64,000 nt of DNA from Toxorhynchites rutilus septentrionalis (GCF_029784135.1 NC_073746.1:59122097-59186096); one strand, 5' to 3'; shown: positions 10,381 to 23,420, counted from the first letter of the stretch. A program made the numbers and translations. Notes: generated by a model not told the origin, from the sequence alone.

Positions 10381-11016
10381 CATCATTTGGCCAAATCAGC
10401 ACAAAGGAGTCGGTTTTGGTACGACCTTCTCAATTTTTTCAAACTTTATAAGCATTGTGGCAGCTATACAAAAACTGTCGCAATCAAAACTGGTCATATG
10501 ATGATAAAAAATTGTGAATTTGGTAGTGTAGTTTGAAAAAAAACGGAGAGGGTCGCGTCAAAATCAACTGTTTTTATACGGATTTGATGTGGAATTGCTC
10601 TGAAGGTTTAAGAGCTATGGAACGATTTTAGTACAGAGAAAAACCCTGCCCTATATCACAGCAAAAATATGTAACTAGGTGATTCCGAAATAAAAAACTT
10701 GTAGATTTAGCATTTTGTATATCTCATATCCAGGTAATTTTGTGAGTGAGTTTATTTGGAGACTCCTGGAGAGGTTATTAGACAAACACAGCTACCTAGA
10801 GCAAGTTGGATTATTTCATCAAACAATCGTGCTACATCCTACAATTATGTGAAAAAATTTTGCTATGAAACTATTCAAAATAAACTAATGATATATTCCA
10901 TTCTGTTGATGCTCAGAAGCCGTAGAATCTCGAATCATTTGACAGGTGTGAGAATTACGAGCGCTACGGATAACTGTCACATTTACAGAGTCACATCTAT
11001 ACTTCTATAGTATCTG
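10381..11016. other. No recognisable gene; AT-rich, borders a LINE relic
   Basis: No terminal repeats or domains seen. An 84-codon frame at 10756-11010 has no recognisable motif and may be a decayed upstream part of the LINE relic that follows. Confidence 0.35.
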
Positions 11017-11660
11017 TTGGTTGTAGGCATCCTAAACAACCTAATCAGTATGAGTTTTGTGACTATTGACACTACCTTTCGCCGATCGAAGATTATTAAA
11101 AGAGGTTCACTAAGGAAATTCTCGAGACACCGTAATGACTTTTGGAGATCTCGCTATGCGAATGCATGTAAAAACTACAGGATTTTGAATAAGAGACTTT
11201 TTGGTAAATATTAAATTCCATATCAGCGCAAATTAAGGTTTAATCCAAGAAGTTTTTGGAAACATATCGACACACAGAGAATTGAATCCGGATTGCCATT
11301 CGTCATGATTGACGAACAAAAAAAAGCCCCTACGATCTCTGGTATAGGTAAATTAACCCGTCGACAATTTAGCCGCGTTTTCGAAACTGAACCAATCAGT
11401 AGCGACTTAACTCAAGAAGCAATTGAAAACACTCCAGTTCTACCTAAGATTGGTCCTCATCCTATGAATTATGCTGTAACCGTTTACAACGCCTGCTTCA
11501 AGCTAAAAGTATCTTCTTGCTCTGGTCCTAATGGAATCCATTGTTCCATTGTTTTGAAACGTACGCTGACAGCTTGTCATTATCAACACTGTTTAATCGC
11601 TCAATTCAATGCGGAATTTTAGCCAATGCTTCAAAACAGTTTTCCCTGTATTTAGGAAAT
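11017..11660 (+). pseudogene. Jockey-like LINE ORF2 relic (EN-RT linker and start of RT)
   Basis: Frame fragments match the segment between endonuclease and reverse transcriptase of Jockey-type LINEs: FNPRSFWKHIDTQRIESGLP, then an acidic helical stretch, then LKVSSCSGPNGIHCSIVLKR, corresponding to the SPGPDGIP motif at the start of the RT. After a frameshift the continuation reads STLFNRSIQCGILANASKQF, corresponding to the segment leading to the RT fingers. The relic has a stop at 11212-11214 and at least one frameshift, and the rest of RT is absent. Subfamily assignment is tentative. Confidence 0.65.
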
Positions 11661-12172
11661 TTTTAATTTTAATTGATTATTTGAATATGTTCTGATGTAT
11701 TCTGAAACAAAAACAAATATAAAAACAAAGAAAGCGAGCATATATTTGTTTACATATTTTCAGTCCATCTAAATAATCAACATAAACCTTTAAATGGTTC
11801 TTGGTTGTTCGACAAGTGTATCAAATGTAAGTTATAAAAGAAAGTGTTAAGTGTATGAAGTGAAATAATTTGATTTTTGGTGAAAAATAATCATTTGATT
11901 TATGTGCAACAAATGTCGATTTTTTTCCGTTCGTAGAAAAGAATTACTTCGAGACCGAGAATATATCTCGTCTAATTAATCAATTTTTAGAGCAAGTTTA
12001 TTTGACAGTGTATTTAAATCTTATTTTTCCTAGAAATTTCTCTGACTTCCTCATAACTTTGGAATACCTTATACAAGATTAACACAATCATAACCCGTAA
12101 ACAACTTAAATTAATGAAAATTGGAAGTATTCATACTTCAACATAGCGGGCAGTCAGCATTCATTCCTAATA
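11661..12172. other. No recognisable gene or element
   Basis: AT-rich intron DNA without coding homology, TIRs or tandem repeats that I can see. Confidence 0.4.
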
Positions 12173-12209
12173 CAGTTCAGACTCGAATATATATATATAT
12201 AGTCGACCA

Positions 12210-13280
12210 TTTTTGACGTGGGACTACGTCTTACATTAAGGGTGCCAAATAAGGAAACCGGTCACGTTTTTATGAAATAAAGTTAATGTTAATAACTATT
12301 TTTGCTGCGAACGGATTTTCACGATTTGCATATCAATCGGATCGGAAATTTTCTAAGATTTGTTTGGTATGCTATACATTACAATCCCAAAGTCTGTATA
12401 TGGTTTAAATTGATGAAAATTGGACGCGTTCCCATTTTCCCATATATTTGTTCTGTCCATTTGTGTGCTTTCCCGAACAGAGCTATCAATAACGGGTAAC
12501 TTATGCAGCCGCTAGAATAGAAACAGTCGAAGACGAATGAATCGTTGGATTTAAAGGGGCTGATTCTCGAATACACTTCACGGTGAAAACGAAATGCACG
12601 GCACACCATTGAACTACTTTCCACGAGTTAGTGAAGCGTCATAGATAATAGTGGGTTTTCAGGCAGAATGAGCACTATTCAAATAAAACATAACAAAGAA
12701 AATTAACTTCTCCGTTTCGAATTAGTGTTCAATGTGAATGGAAAACTTTGTTTTCTTCATGTGGTAAAATAATATCATACAAACATTTCTTCTGAAGATA
12801 ATTTGTTTTTATAACGATAAGTTTTATTGGGAAAATATTTTCGTATCCAAATGTCGACACCGTAGTGTTGTCATCGCGGATACACTTCATTTCGTTTTCA
12901 CCGTGAAGTGTATTCGAGAACCAGGCCCAAAGTATCCGTAAATAAAGAAAAGAAGAAGAAGAAGAATAGAAATAACGAAGGAGGATAGCGAAAAGAGAAT
13001 ATTTGCGAAGTAAATATGCTGTCGCTATTGTATAAGTATTGCATCTCCTCTGAGTAAAATTTTCAGAGCCTTTCTGTGCTCGAAACAGCAAAGGTCGCTT
13101 ATTCTTCTCGTTTTGTGTTTTATGTTTCCCCTCGAGCTGTGAACGCTAGCGGAACTTTTCACTGAAGAGTTATCTATGAACTTTCGACGTATTCGCAAAT
13201 AATATCCGAAATGATAAACCAAAAAATAAAAAAAAGATTGCATAGTCCTACGTCCTAAGCGGTCGTGTCTCGGATACAAC
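12210..13280. repeat. GACGTAGGACTACGTC repeat family, copy R1
   Basis: Begins TTTTTGACGTGGGACTACGTC and ends CCTACGTCCTAAGCGGTCGTGTC followed by TCGGATACAACCCC. The same family is seen at about 39933-41012 and 47862-48851, with the shared GGGTGCCAAAT and GGTCACGTTTTTATGAA blocks on the left. No coding capacity recognised. R1 is inserted in copy D and interrupted by a MITE. Confidence 0.65.
12557..12928. mobile_element. MITE with about 40-bp TIRs, AAAG flanks
   Basis: Left TIR starts GGGCTGATTCTCGAATACAC; right TIR ends GTGTATTCGAGAACCAGGCC plus C. Arms are about 40 bp and contain TTCACGGTGAAAACGAAATG and its complement. Flanking AAAG at 12553-12556 and 12929-12932 is a plausible 4-bp target duplication. 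372 bp, non-coding. Sits inside repeat R1. Confidence 0.75.
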
Positions 13281-13473
13281 CCCTCGAATTTTTTTTTCAA
13301 CAATTATTTTCAAATCCTATACATAATCGAATCTCAAGAAAACAATTTTTTCATTAATGATAAACATTAATAGAAAAATATTTTTTTTTGTGATTCGATT
13401 ATGTGTTGGATTCGAAAATTAACGTTGGAAGGGAAATTGCGATTATATATAATCGAGTCCGACCTGTATACGC

Positions 13474-14210
13474 ACAAACAGCTCAATACAAGAATGTAAA
13501 GCAAAAACAAAACAGCAAATCAATTTTGTTCGGAGGTGGCAGTGCGTCGATTTTCATGGCGATGCATCTGGATCTACTGGATTTGATTGCAATTGTTGCG
13601 TCCGAATTACGGTGCTGGATCTCAGCAAGTGTACGTTATTTTATTTGAGAGAACTGAATAATCTTTTGTCAATCATTTGCATTTCAATTGCCCTCCGAGA
13701 AGAGAAGAAACCGTCCGTCATTTCTCGTCAAACTTTCAACTTTTAAGGCTATCCTCTATGAAATTAACTAAGGTAAAAAGCATGTTTCGTTGGATCGGGT
13801 GAGAGTCATAAACTATTTAACTCAGTGATTTTTAGTCTTGCTCTAGACAGCGATCAGTAAACGCCATATAATTAGGCCAATCCTAAATGTGAAAATTATA
13901 AAATATGTTTTCGAAGGCATATCTTTTGGTAGCATTGTTTGATGTTGGGGGCATTCAAAAAATTCTACTGAAAAGTTAATTATTAAATTTCGTTCCTTAC
14001 CAGGATAATATGAATGTGTTTTGTTTTGTTTTTCATTCAGGTTCAACCTAAATTGGGTATCAACATTGGGTCAGCTTGTTTATCGCAAATAAAGAACGTT
14101 TGTTTTTGTAACCTTAGTTGGGTTTAAGTTCGCTCTAATAATTTGTTTGGGTTCACACAGGTTGAACCTGAACAATGAACAAGAACGGTATAAGAAGCTT
14201 ATTGTGCGTT
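13474..14210. other. Intron sequence with a small inverted repeat
   Basis: No gene recognised. A 13-bp inverted pair, CAGGTTCAACCT at about 14038 and AGGTTGAACCTG at about 14160, bounds 134 bp and may be a tiny MITE remnant. The rest shows nothing recognisable. Confidence 0.35.
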
Positions 14211-14797
14211 CAGCCCAGAGCTGCATTTTTTCATCAATGTCACTGACAACTGCCACGTTAGTCGCATCCTACTGACAAAAATGTTGGTCAAATGGTGACT
14301 GACGGAGTACGATGCAACAATTTGCTTGTTACTGAGCTTCGTCAATACGTTTTGACCGACCAAGTAGGCGGTAAAATTGTCAGCATCGAATTGATGATTG
14401 TCGGAGACTGTATTTTATTCTCATCGAGCAAAGGTTCGATTTTCGTTCCGGTTGTTGTTGCCGGTATTTACTGAAGTAAATACTATGTCGAACACGCGAT
14501 AACGTGTAAGAATGGTATTCAGGTAGCCCAACGTAAACAAATGTACCCTGGTAAACGTGTAAACTTCCATTACATCAAGTGGCATAGTATTTCCCGTCTT
14601 GACGATCATATGGCACTGACTTGCAACATGCATTGGTCGTCAACACACTCTGACAAACTATTTAGTATCGAAGAGTGAGGAATTTGTTTTGTCGGTTTAT
14701 ATTTTAATGCACGTCGTTTGGTGGTAATGTTGCAATGGTCGTCATAGTAGCCCAAATACATGCAGTGACAATGACAAATTGCAGCTCTGGTTCAGCC
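14211..14797. mobile_element. Probable MITE, TIR CCAGAGCTGCA
   Basis: Left end CAGCCCAGAGCTGCATTTTT and, inverted at the right end, TGCAGCTCTGG. A secondary shared ATGTCACTGACA / TGCAGTGACAATGACA block lies just inside each end. About 590 bp without recognisable protein. Exact ends and target duplication are not clear. Confidence 0.5.
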
Positions 14798-14804
14798 TCG
14801 ATTA

Positions 14805-15960
14805 TTGTTTTGACAAAGCATTCGTTGTGGAGGTACAGTGTAGATATACGAGAAACTGAACATTGACCTTACAAAGCGACCATGAACATTTGCCGGTAAG
14901 GCAGGTAAGGTAAGAGTCTTTAGTATTTTTTTCTTGTACCTTAGTTTATTTTATCATATTTTAACACTATTCGATAATTATTCGTCTTTGTTACTACACT
15001 ACACCTTACAAATGAATGACCTTTTTATTTTCCTTTTTTTCATACTTCAAACATCGTATTTTTCTACCGTTTAGAAAGATGCTCGAAATGCAATGAATGC
15101 GAATAGAAAATAAATATTGCTTTCGAACTGACTTAGAGAATTTTTTAAGCAAATCAGAACGATTTTCTTGCTTATGTAATACACACAAGCAGGGTTGCTA
15201 ACTATAATTTTCACAAATCAAGAAAAATGAAAATAAAAATCAGAACAGCACATATTGGGTTGCCCGAAAAGCTCGTGTCGATTTTTGGTAAAACAAAAGG
15301 ATTATTTTTATAGGCAGACATACATTTATTCAATGGCATATACAAGGTTCAGTTTCACAATCTTTCTCCATCTATCACGCAGCTTAAAAAATTTATCCTC
15401 CCACAATACGCTTGCTTTTTCGACGAAAACTGTTCAAGGTATTTTTAATGTTGTCCACAAAGTCGAAGTTCTTGTCTTTGAGTGAATTTTGCAGGAAACC
15501 TGATTATCAATATCAATATCCGATATCTTCCGTAAACGACTGGCTTGAATCTCATGTGATTCGAGAATAATGAATGTATTCAGCTTCGAGATTAATTGCG
15601 GAAGATTATGTAGGGACATAAGGTATTTATTTTTCAAATACCTGGTATTCAAAATTTGTACCATATAAGAATATCAAATATGAAAAATATAAAATCTGCC
15701 AAATGTAAATCTCTTACTCTTGAAGCAAGATTGAAGGAGTAAGAGGAAAACAATCTTAATGAAGGCTATTATGACAATTGTCATTTGTAACCAGTAAAGT
15801 TTATTACGGATAACTTTCATTAATATAAAGCGAGAAGTGAAAAAAATCAGGATCATTTCAGATAAAATCAGACATAATTGAGTGTTTGGTAGGATATCAG
15901 GGAACGTGCCATGAAGTCTAAGAAATCCTGAATAGTCAAAAAGGTTGGCATCTCTGCACA
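14805..15960. other. Intron sequence with a mariner-like terminus
   Basis: TATTGGGTTGCCCGAAAAGC at 15253-15272 resembles the outer end of insect mariner TIRs, but no partner TIR or transposase was recognised nearby. Otherwise AT-rich intron DNA. Confidence 0.3.
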
Positions 15961-18900
15961 CATGCAATAAATTTATGTGATGTTGTTATTCAAATTCAAA
16001 ATTAATAGATATTCTAGATCGTGGATTAAGGTTTACTGATTTCAGGTATTTTAAAAAAATTTCAAATCTCAAACGGATTCCAATTTAAAAAATGGCACCA
16101 ATCTCCGAACTTCGAAACAAAGCAAAAAAGACGCTTCATCCGGAAAACAAGAAATACTAACGACACGTTGGGGACTTTAGCCAAGACGCCAAGAAACCAT
16201 TCAAGTGGGGAAGATGTGAGCAGAATATCGATTTTCGCTCTCCTCACCAGGCCCCACCAACCGACCAGTACTAGCCAATGCCTTCCCCCGGCGCCGCACA
16301 CACTTGGCAAGTCGTTTTTCTTTGTCTTTATTGCCTCGAAGACAGCGCTTTTGGAAAATGGAACACTTTTCCCGTGCTGCAGTTGTGTTGGTGTTCGTTC
16401 GCACGTCACACGAAGCTCTCGTGGGGAAGTTGCACACAGTTGTTGGTTGTTCCTTTGATATCGAAAAGTGCCGCAGCTCCGTTCGTTCATTTTAGGTGGC
16501 AGGAGGAAGTTTTCCTCCACAGCCAAGCGTGTGGCATTTTTAATTAAACAACATATTGAGCATTCATTGTGAACGGAGCTGAACTACGTGCTAAACTCAC
16601 AGCTTAGCAGCCGACAACTGCGCGATAATCCGATTCACCGAACTGCGCCCGTGTTATCGGCCGCACATCTAAATCAGCAGAAATCATCTTCATTATTATG
16701 CAAATAATAATCAACACCGATGAGGCGAACATGTTCGCAACTCATGAATACTCTAAATATCTGAGAAACTTTCCCAACTTTCAAAGAGTCCAGCGGCGGC
16801 TGCGGCGGCGTTTGGCAGCTGCAAAGTGCACGCGATTGCACGCCTTTATGCGCCTTCGCTATCACACTTCGTGCGAGTATATGACCAGCCAGGAGAGTTT
16901 CTCGGATTTGTGGATATCATTTTTTTGTGTTGTTTTCCAGTGGTGTTGCTTCACTTGCATACTCTCGATTACGGTGGCAAACCATATATTATTGTAGGAA
17001 ACATCCAAAGCCAAGCAAGAGTGCAGCCGCCGAGAGCAAACTCAACATAAAGCTATGGGCATGGTTTGAGCGCGTTGGCACTGTGAGTCGGAATCTTTTA
17101 TAATTTAACACCTTTTTCGAAGAGCTACAAATCAGCAAATCATCACGCATATATCCGCCAATGCTGGTTTATTTTTCAAACATTTCCCGTTGTTTGTTTG
17201 CGAGCGGTAATGGACCTGCGTGGTCTTCTGCTTGTTATAGAGCACGTAAAATTCATAATTATAATCAGCGCGATGAGTGATGTATGGCCAATTAAACATT
17301 AGAAAACATCCGTAATTGAACGGAGGCTCACTGAAAAATGCATGCGAAAGATCAATAGAATAAACGCGTCAGTAGTTTGAAGTATTTTTTCATTCCTTTG
17401 ACGTGAGGAGAGCCTGGAAAACCCCGAAGGGGAGAAACGAAGCGAGGCCTGAGTACATGCCGACACGCAATTCTGTTCAAGATAACCAGCTATCGCACCA
17501 TATGACGCTAACCCTTCTCTGCTTCGGTCATGTCATATGATTTTGAAAAGGCCTCCGAAAGCTGGTTCCTATCATTATTACGGTTGAATCCTTGATGTGT
17601 GATCGTGTCCGTGTGTGAATAATTACACTATTTACCCGACAAAATGGGAGCACAAAATAAAAATGACAACACCCTTCTCGGTTTTGAAACAGGATGAGAG
17701 GTTTATCGGTCGGTTACGGCGATTTACCAATTGAGAATGATGAAGGAACGTGTAATTAGGCACTTAATGCTGCTGCTGCTGCTGCTGGTTGTACCACAAG
17801 AATTTTGGGGTTGATTGTAGGCCGTAAAAATAGTCAAAGGAGTTCCAACGAATAATCAGAAGCTACCGAAATGTTTGAGCCAGGTATATTTAATCAGAGA
17901 AAACACGCTAGGTGTAAAGATTTACCCTTAGGAAGAATACAGACCTAGGTAGGAGAAGGTGGATGAATCTCTACCGAATATTCAGTAGTGTTAAAGTAAA
18001 GGTATCACGTCGCTGACAAATTATTCTTGAGTTTTGGGCCATCTTGTATTTGCAGTTCAACAACGAATAAAATTATTGATGGATCTGTACTGTCCATGTT
18101 TGCATAGGTGACGTAACACCACTCACTGATCTTTTTCTTGTTTTTAGCTTAATTATTATGACTGGAAACAATTTATATTGATTAATCTGTCTCTATTCAA
18201 TAAATATTAATAGTCAAAAGTGACCCGGAGGGATTATATGATTTTTGTTATTTTAATTCAATAGAAAAACACAATTGGCGCTTACGTCAACCATGCATAT
18301 TTGGGCAGTGTATGGAATTTGAGTTGAATGTATTGTTAGATTGTGAAAGTCTCTAAAAATCACAATCTAAGTGATTAAGATCAGAGCTCGCCATCCAGCT
18401 CTAGTCTTAATCAATCAGATTGGAATTTTTAGTTTCTACATCTTTCCACACATTTTTCACTCATCTTTCGTCCAGAACAGAAGTCAGTTTCTGCAGTCAG
18501 TTTTGGGCAGGAGCTAACACTACAGATTATTCTATATTTATGACAAATTTTCAGTCTTTCGAAATTCAAAAAAATATTGATTTATCATTTTATTTATTTA
18601 TTGAAATACAACTCATTGTAGCATAAGCAAATCTCCTTTTCATGTACTACATTTAGTTATAATTCATTAAGCAGCTCTTCATTCTATAATTTTAAATGCA
18701 AACCAATTAATTTTGTTGATTCCTCCTGTTAAATCATTGAACGCATTTCACTCACACTATTCTATTCTTGATTTCGTGAGTTAGCTGATGTCAAAAACCA
18801 ATGCCCCTGACAAACAACATGTTTGCATAATGCGATGAATTACATCGTGACATCACATAGTTTCTGCTACGATTACTACGAAAGGTAGTAATTCCTTCAA

Positions 18901-19000
18901 ACGAAAATGAATAATTTCAAACCAGGTTAAACATGATCGTAACTTTAAGAAATTATGGAAGAGACAGCCTAGTAGAACATGATGCTTATGGGACACTCTG
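15961..19000. promoter_or_regulatory. Large repeat-poor island in intron 1 (candidate enhancer region)
   Basis: Around 16060-17760 the DNA loses the homopolymer-rich look of the surrounding repeats and has balanced composition, with no TIR, RT or transposase features. It contains a CTG run (about 17769-17786) and scattered TAAT and CATAAT cores. Open frames up to 154 codons have no recognisable domain and overlap on both strands. In a 46-kb first intron of a developmental regulator such islands often hold enhancers; here this is inference only. Confidence 0.35.
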
Positions 19001-19024
19001 GAAAATCTATCTCATAAAATATAT

Positions 19025-19400
19025 CACATTTGGCAACTCCGATTTTTCACGTAATTGGTTTTCATCGTTCTTTGCGCTTGGCAGTTAAAAAGCTAAAAGA
19101 AGGAGAAAGTTGCAATTTTTTTCTGACAATGATAAGACTAATAATTTCGCAACGCGAAGAAGCCCCTGTTTATTCTGCTAGTCAAGCCATTTCGTTTGAT
19201 ACCCATATTGATGAATTGAAAAAAGTGTTCCATTTTGTGATGGCGGTCATTTTGGGTTTACATTTTTCATGAATAACTGTGTTCTACTAGTCAAGCCCTT
19301 TCATTTGATACCCAGATTGATGGGGGTTTGATAAAATATGTAGTCCGCTATTTTGTAGCGGCCGCCATCTTGGATTTTCAAGATCGAAATGCGGTGACGG
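19025..19400. repeat. Degenerate tandem module with TAGTCAAGCC motif
   Basis: Two copies about 110 bp apart (about 19175 and 19286) share CTAGTCAAGCC..TTTCATTTGATACCCA and a following 'GGCGGTC / GCGGCCGCCATCTTGG' block. A third, diverged copy lies at about 22258-22350. Looks like the tail of a repetitive element; class unknown. Confidence 0.5.
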
Positions 19401-19559
19401 GCGATCAAGGTGTTAAACTTTATAGGAAATGGAAGAATACTACACGAAAGCCACAAAAGACGGAAACCGGCGAATATTTTTCTATATTGACTACTCATGC
19501 GTTTATCCCATTTCTGATTGTTTTGGATGAACATCGTTTCAACGTAATCTAATTTCTCG

Positions 19560-20490
19560 GTGCCTAAGAATAATGATGGTAACTAACTATTTCCAAAATT
19601 TGTGGCAATATACATAGTTTTAGTATTTGATGCGTTCACTGGCAGCATATTTTCAGTTAACAATCGATAAATTCTACACAATTCAAAATTTATGAAGCCA
19701 AACATAACATACGCTGGTAGGCCTTCTACAGCTAAGTAAAGATAGGTAGATGAAGCATGAAAATAATAGGGGTCCAAAATTTAACTCTGAAGGAAACAAG
19801 ACATAATTGGGATGTGTTTGGAATATTTTGCATTTACAAAAAACAGCTTGCGTTCGTTTCGATAGATACGAGCGAATCAAATACCTAATGAATATCATCG
19901 GTCACTTTCAGAAAAGCATCAGTTGTGCTATATTAACGGCGAAGACCGGATTGGAGTTGGTGCATCAAATAACAGTTTTCAATTTGGTTTTGTATCCGAT
20001 TTTTTAAATAGTCGTTCAAAGTCTTTTGACAAGACACAGGATGCTTATCGGTCTCAATTTAGCTAAATTAACGTTTTTCCTTTTTTGAAAAGAAATTTTT
20101 TGGAAATTTTCCAAGGTTGTGGAAATTTAGAAGGAAAAATAATGAGATTAAGTATGTGACGGATGTCATGCCAACTCGTCTTAGAGGTATATCATCATAG
20201 TATATCATATAGCACTGAAACGATGTGGGTGTGAAGACATTGGACATTTAAGCAACTTTGCGTACTTGAATTATTCGAAAAAGAATTGGACTACTTTTTG
20301 AGAAGGGCTAATTTTTTTTTTCTTTGTGTTTTACAACAATTTATAATTCAAACACTATCATATCTACAAAATTCTGGCCACACAATGAAATGTAGGAATT
20401 TGTAAAAAAATACCTAATTTTTTCAAAGAAGATTAACACTGAAAAAAAATATTTTGAAAATTGAAATTCATGCTTATGTGAATTGCTCAA
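19560..20490. other. No recognisable gene or element
   Basis: AT-rich intron DNA; nothing beyond short chance frames. Confidence 0.4.
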
Positions 20491-20494
20491 GTCA

Positions 20495-21045
20495 CCCATA
20501 CATCGGAAGATGGGCACTTTTACGGGAAAAAGTTTCTCTAACTACAACTTTTTCATGCTTTCTTTGAAAAAAATACAACTAATACTAATTTTGTATAAAA
20601 ACAAATAGCCATATAGTGTATTCGACAATGTTTTTGATCTTATTGAAATATGACCTTTTGTCGAAGACATTAACTTTCTATCTTTTATAGTTTCTGGAAT
20701 ACATGACATTTTTGTATGGAAACTCTTGAAAAAGTAATGTTTTACTCGTTGAATTTTTATGTGTAAATTCTGGCGTTTGACATATTTTTGACATGTTTCT
20801 AAATTCAAAAAAGTTTGCAGAATATGTAAATCGCGATAATCTATACAAAGATATGTTAAGCGTTAAACATTAACCCTCTACAAAACTCAACCCTCGGAAA
20901 TTCGAGTAAAAGTAGAGTAGGTTTTTTTAGATAAATAAAAAACTTGAGCGGTAGAGTGTTAATAGTAATTTTAAAAAAAAACATTAAAAAGTTTTTGTTG
21001 GAAAAACTCATTCCCTGTAAAAAAGCCCACCTTCCGATGTACGGC
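20495..21045. mobile_element. MITE, TIR CCATACATCGGAAGATGGGC, copy 1
   Basis: Left TIR CCCATACATCGGAAGATGGG; right end reads GCCCACCTTCCGATGTACGG. The TIRs continue inward through a TTTTACGGGAAAAAGTTTCTC block and its complement. About 550 bp, non-coding, very AT-rich inside. Confidence 0.65.
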
Positions 21046-21514
21046 TGACTTATTGGAAATTGAGGAGGTATTCATATCTATTTTTTTTTTCAGAATTTGA
21101 AGAACAAATCGAGAAAAATGAATATTAATTTTCAATTTTTTTTTTCAATGATATTTTGTTTTAAATATTTAAATAAAAAAATAATTTTCTATTTTTTTAT
21201 GAAAACATAAAAAATTCACCACATTTCATTACCTAACGTACATTTGGTAGGACTTATAGTTTTTCAGTTAAGATTTTTCGAAAATAAAATGAAAAACAAA
21301 ACTTCACTCAAAAACTATAAGACCTACAAAATATTGGTTAGAGAATGAAATGTAATAAATTATGTATGTATTCATAAAAAAAATCATGCAATCTTTAAAA
21401 AATTCAATGAAAAAAAAATATTTTTTTTATTCAAGTTCATTTTTCTTGGAAATGTATTTTTTTTTAATTCTGAAAAAATAGATATGAACAGTCCTTACAA
21501 TTTTAAAAAAATCA

Positions 21515-21964
21515 CCCATGCATCAGAAGATGGGCACTTTTACAGGGAAAGAGGATGTGTTTGATGTTTTGTTTGAAAAATTACTATTAATATTTAACTC
21601 GTAACATTTTCATACATAGTACCGCGATTTACATGTTCTGCAAACTTTTTCTATTTAAAAACATATCAAGAACATGTGGAACACGAGAAATTACACACAA
21701 AAATGTTACGAGTAAAACATTACTTTTTCCAAGAGTCTCCATACAAAAATGCCATGTACTCCAAAAACTATAGAAGATAGAAAGTGGATGTCTCCGATAA
21801 AAGGACCTATTCTAATAAGTTCTAAAACATTGTTAAATACGGTATATCGCTATCTTGACTTTAAACAAAATTATGATTATTTGTAATTTTTTCAAAGAAA
21901 ACATGAAAAAGATGTTGTTAGAGAAACTTTTTCCATGTAAAAGTGCCATCTTCCGATGTATGGG
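21515..21964. mobile_element. MITE of the same family, copy 2
   Basis: Left TIR CCCATGCATCAGAAGATGGG and right TIR GCCATCTTCCGATGTATGGG, about 450 bp. Its right half is repeated almost exactly 650 bp further on. Confidence 0.65.
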
Positions 21965-22367
21965 AATTCCCTTATTTTTTTGGGAATTTTAAAAAATCCG
22001 TTTTTGAGAAAAAAAAAATCCTTAAACGGTTAAAAGCTTAAAAGTTAAGTTAAGTTAAGTTAAAAGTTAGAAGCTATAAAATAATTAGGCAAGTAGCAGT
22101 TAGTAGTTATCCAATCCGTTCCTACATTAATCTAGGGCAATGATGAGACTAAAATAAAATCGTGGGGTATATGATGAAACAACTAAATGTGGATAATTAA
22201 ATTCAACGTTTATTTCTTACCTATTTTCCTTCGGAATATTTTCATGATGTACAGTATTCTATTAGTCAAATCATTTCATTTGATACCGATATTGAGGTGA
22301 TTGCAAAAAATACATAGTCGACCATTCAGTAGTGGCGACCTTTTTAAATTTATGTTGTTTATTAAAA

Positions 22368-22615
22368 ACGTTACTTTTTCCAAGAGTCTCCATACAAAAA
22401 TGCCATGTACTCCAAAAACTATAGAAGTTAGAAAGTTGATGTCTCCGACAAAAGGACATCTTCTAATAAGTTCTAAAACATTGTTAAATACGGTATATCG
22501 CTATCTTGACTCTAAACAAAATTAGTATTATTTGTAATTTTTTCAAAGGAAACATGAAAAAGATGTTGTTAGAGAAACTTTTTCCCTGTAAAACTACACT
22601 CTTCTGATGTATGGG
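22368..22615. repeat. Half copy of the same MITE (duplicate of 21718-21964)
   Basis: Shares the CCAAGAGTCTCCATACAAAA, GCCATGTACTCCAAAAACTA and GATGTTGTTAGAGAAACTTT blocks with copy 2 in the same order and orientation, and ends TTCTGATGTATGGG. Left half is missing and replaced by the TAGTCAAATC repeat at about 22255-22350. Confidence 0.65.
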
Positions 22616-22649
22616 AACTCCCTTTTCAATTTCAGTTTTTAAAATATTT

Positions 22650-23420
22650 TTTTTCAGTGAAATTTTTCTTTAGAACTCTTTAGAACCACCAGTTTACAAG
22701 GTTTAGGCTACAAGTGTTCAACAAACCGGTTGCAACTATTCAGGGGACAGTCTAATTGACACCAATATTTTTTGTTTGTTAAATAATATGCACATAATAA
22801 AACTATTAGGTGATATCAGTTTAATCATAGTTATTTATTTTCTCGTAGAAAAAAATCGCATTTAAAGCATTTGGAATTCAGGCCACCAAATGCTTTAAAA
22901 CTCAGAGACTATATTCGCCAGTAACTCGGCCAGATGAAACAAAGTCCTTATAGATAATAGTTCGATATAGTACGTGTTCGGAAAGGAAGTGGATTTGCAA
23001 AAAAAAAGACTTTAGAGGCAACAGTAATACTGAACCATCGTGTCCATTCGCGTTTCAACATTGGAAATCCATACATGCAGAATAAAAATTGTGAACGATA
23101 TAATTCATCACCAAATAATTTGCCCAATGAAGAATTTTGAAGAAATTTTTGCTCAGCTGGAAAAACACAATCCCAATGGTATTCGTCTGTTTCATTGAAG
23201 AAAATATATACGGATATTAATTGTTTTTTGCACATCGGTTCTTGTTCGATAAACTCACCGCTGGTTATTCGTATGATGTACAAAGTGAGTATTCATGTCA
23301 ATCAACCATACAGTTTACAGTTCAATGTTCAATGTTCACCGGGTGATTCACATTTCAATGAATTTTTTTTTCCTTCAGAAGGTCTCACATTCGACATTAA
23401 CAGCAATGTTGCAGTTGTAA
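22650..23420. other. No recognisable gene or element
   Basis: AT-rich intron DNA. A 111-codon minus-strand frame (22948-23283) has no recognisable motifs. Confidence 0.35.

Larger units (their letters stand above)
12173..13466. mobile_element. TIR element of the GCGGACTCG family (copy D), outer shell of a three-deep nest
   Basis: Left end TA|CAGTTCAGACTCGA at 12171 and right end TCGAGTCCGACCTG|TA at 13466-13468. The interior just inside the right end has the same doubled GATTCGATTATG motifs as other copies (25747-27830, 49607-50404, 53934-54655). Most of its length is occupied by a second repeat (about 12210-13280), itself holding a MITE at 12557-12928. TA flanks suggest a Tc1/pogo-type TA target. 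Confidence 0.6.

Noticed and set aside
15253..15490. Complete mariner element starting with TATTGGGTTGCCCG
   Set aside because: Only one terminus-like motif; no transposase sequence or second TIR could be found.
16062..16526. 154-codon minus-strand frame with overlapping + strand frames
   Set aside because: Frames are open on both strands, no domain or splice logic; explained by balanced base composition.
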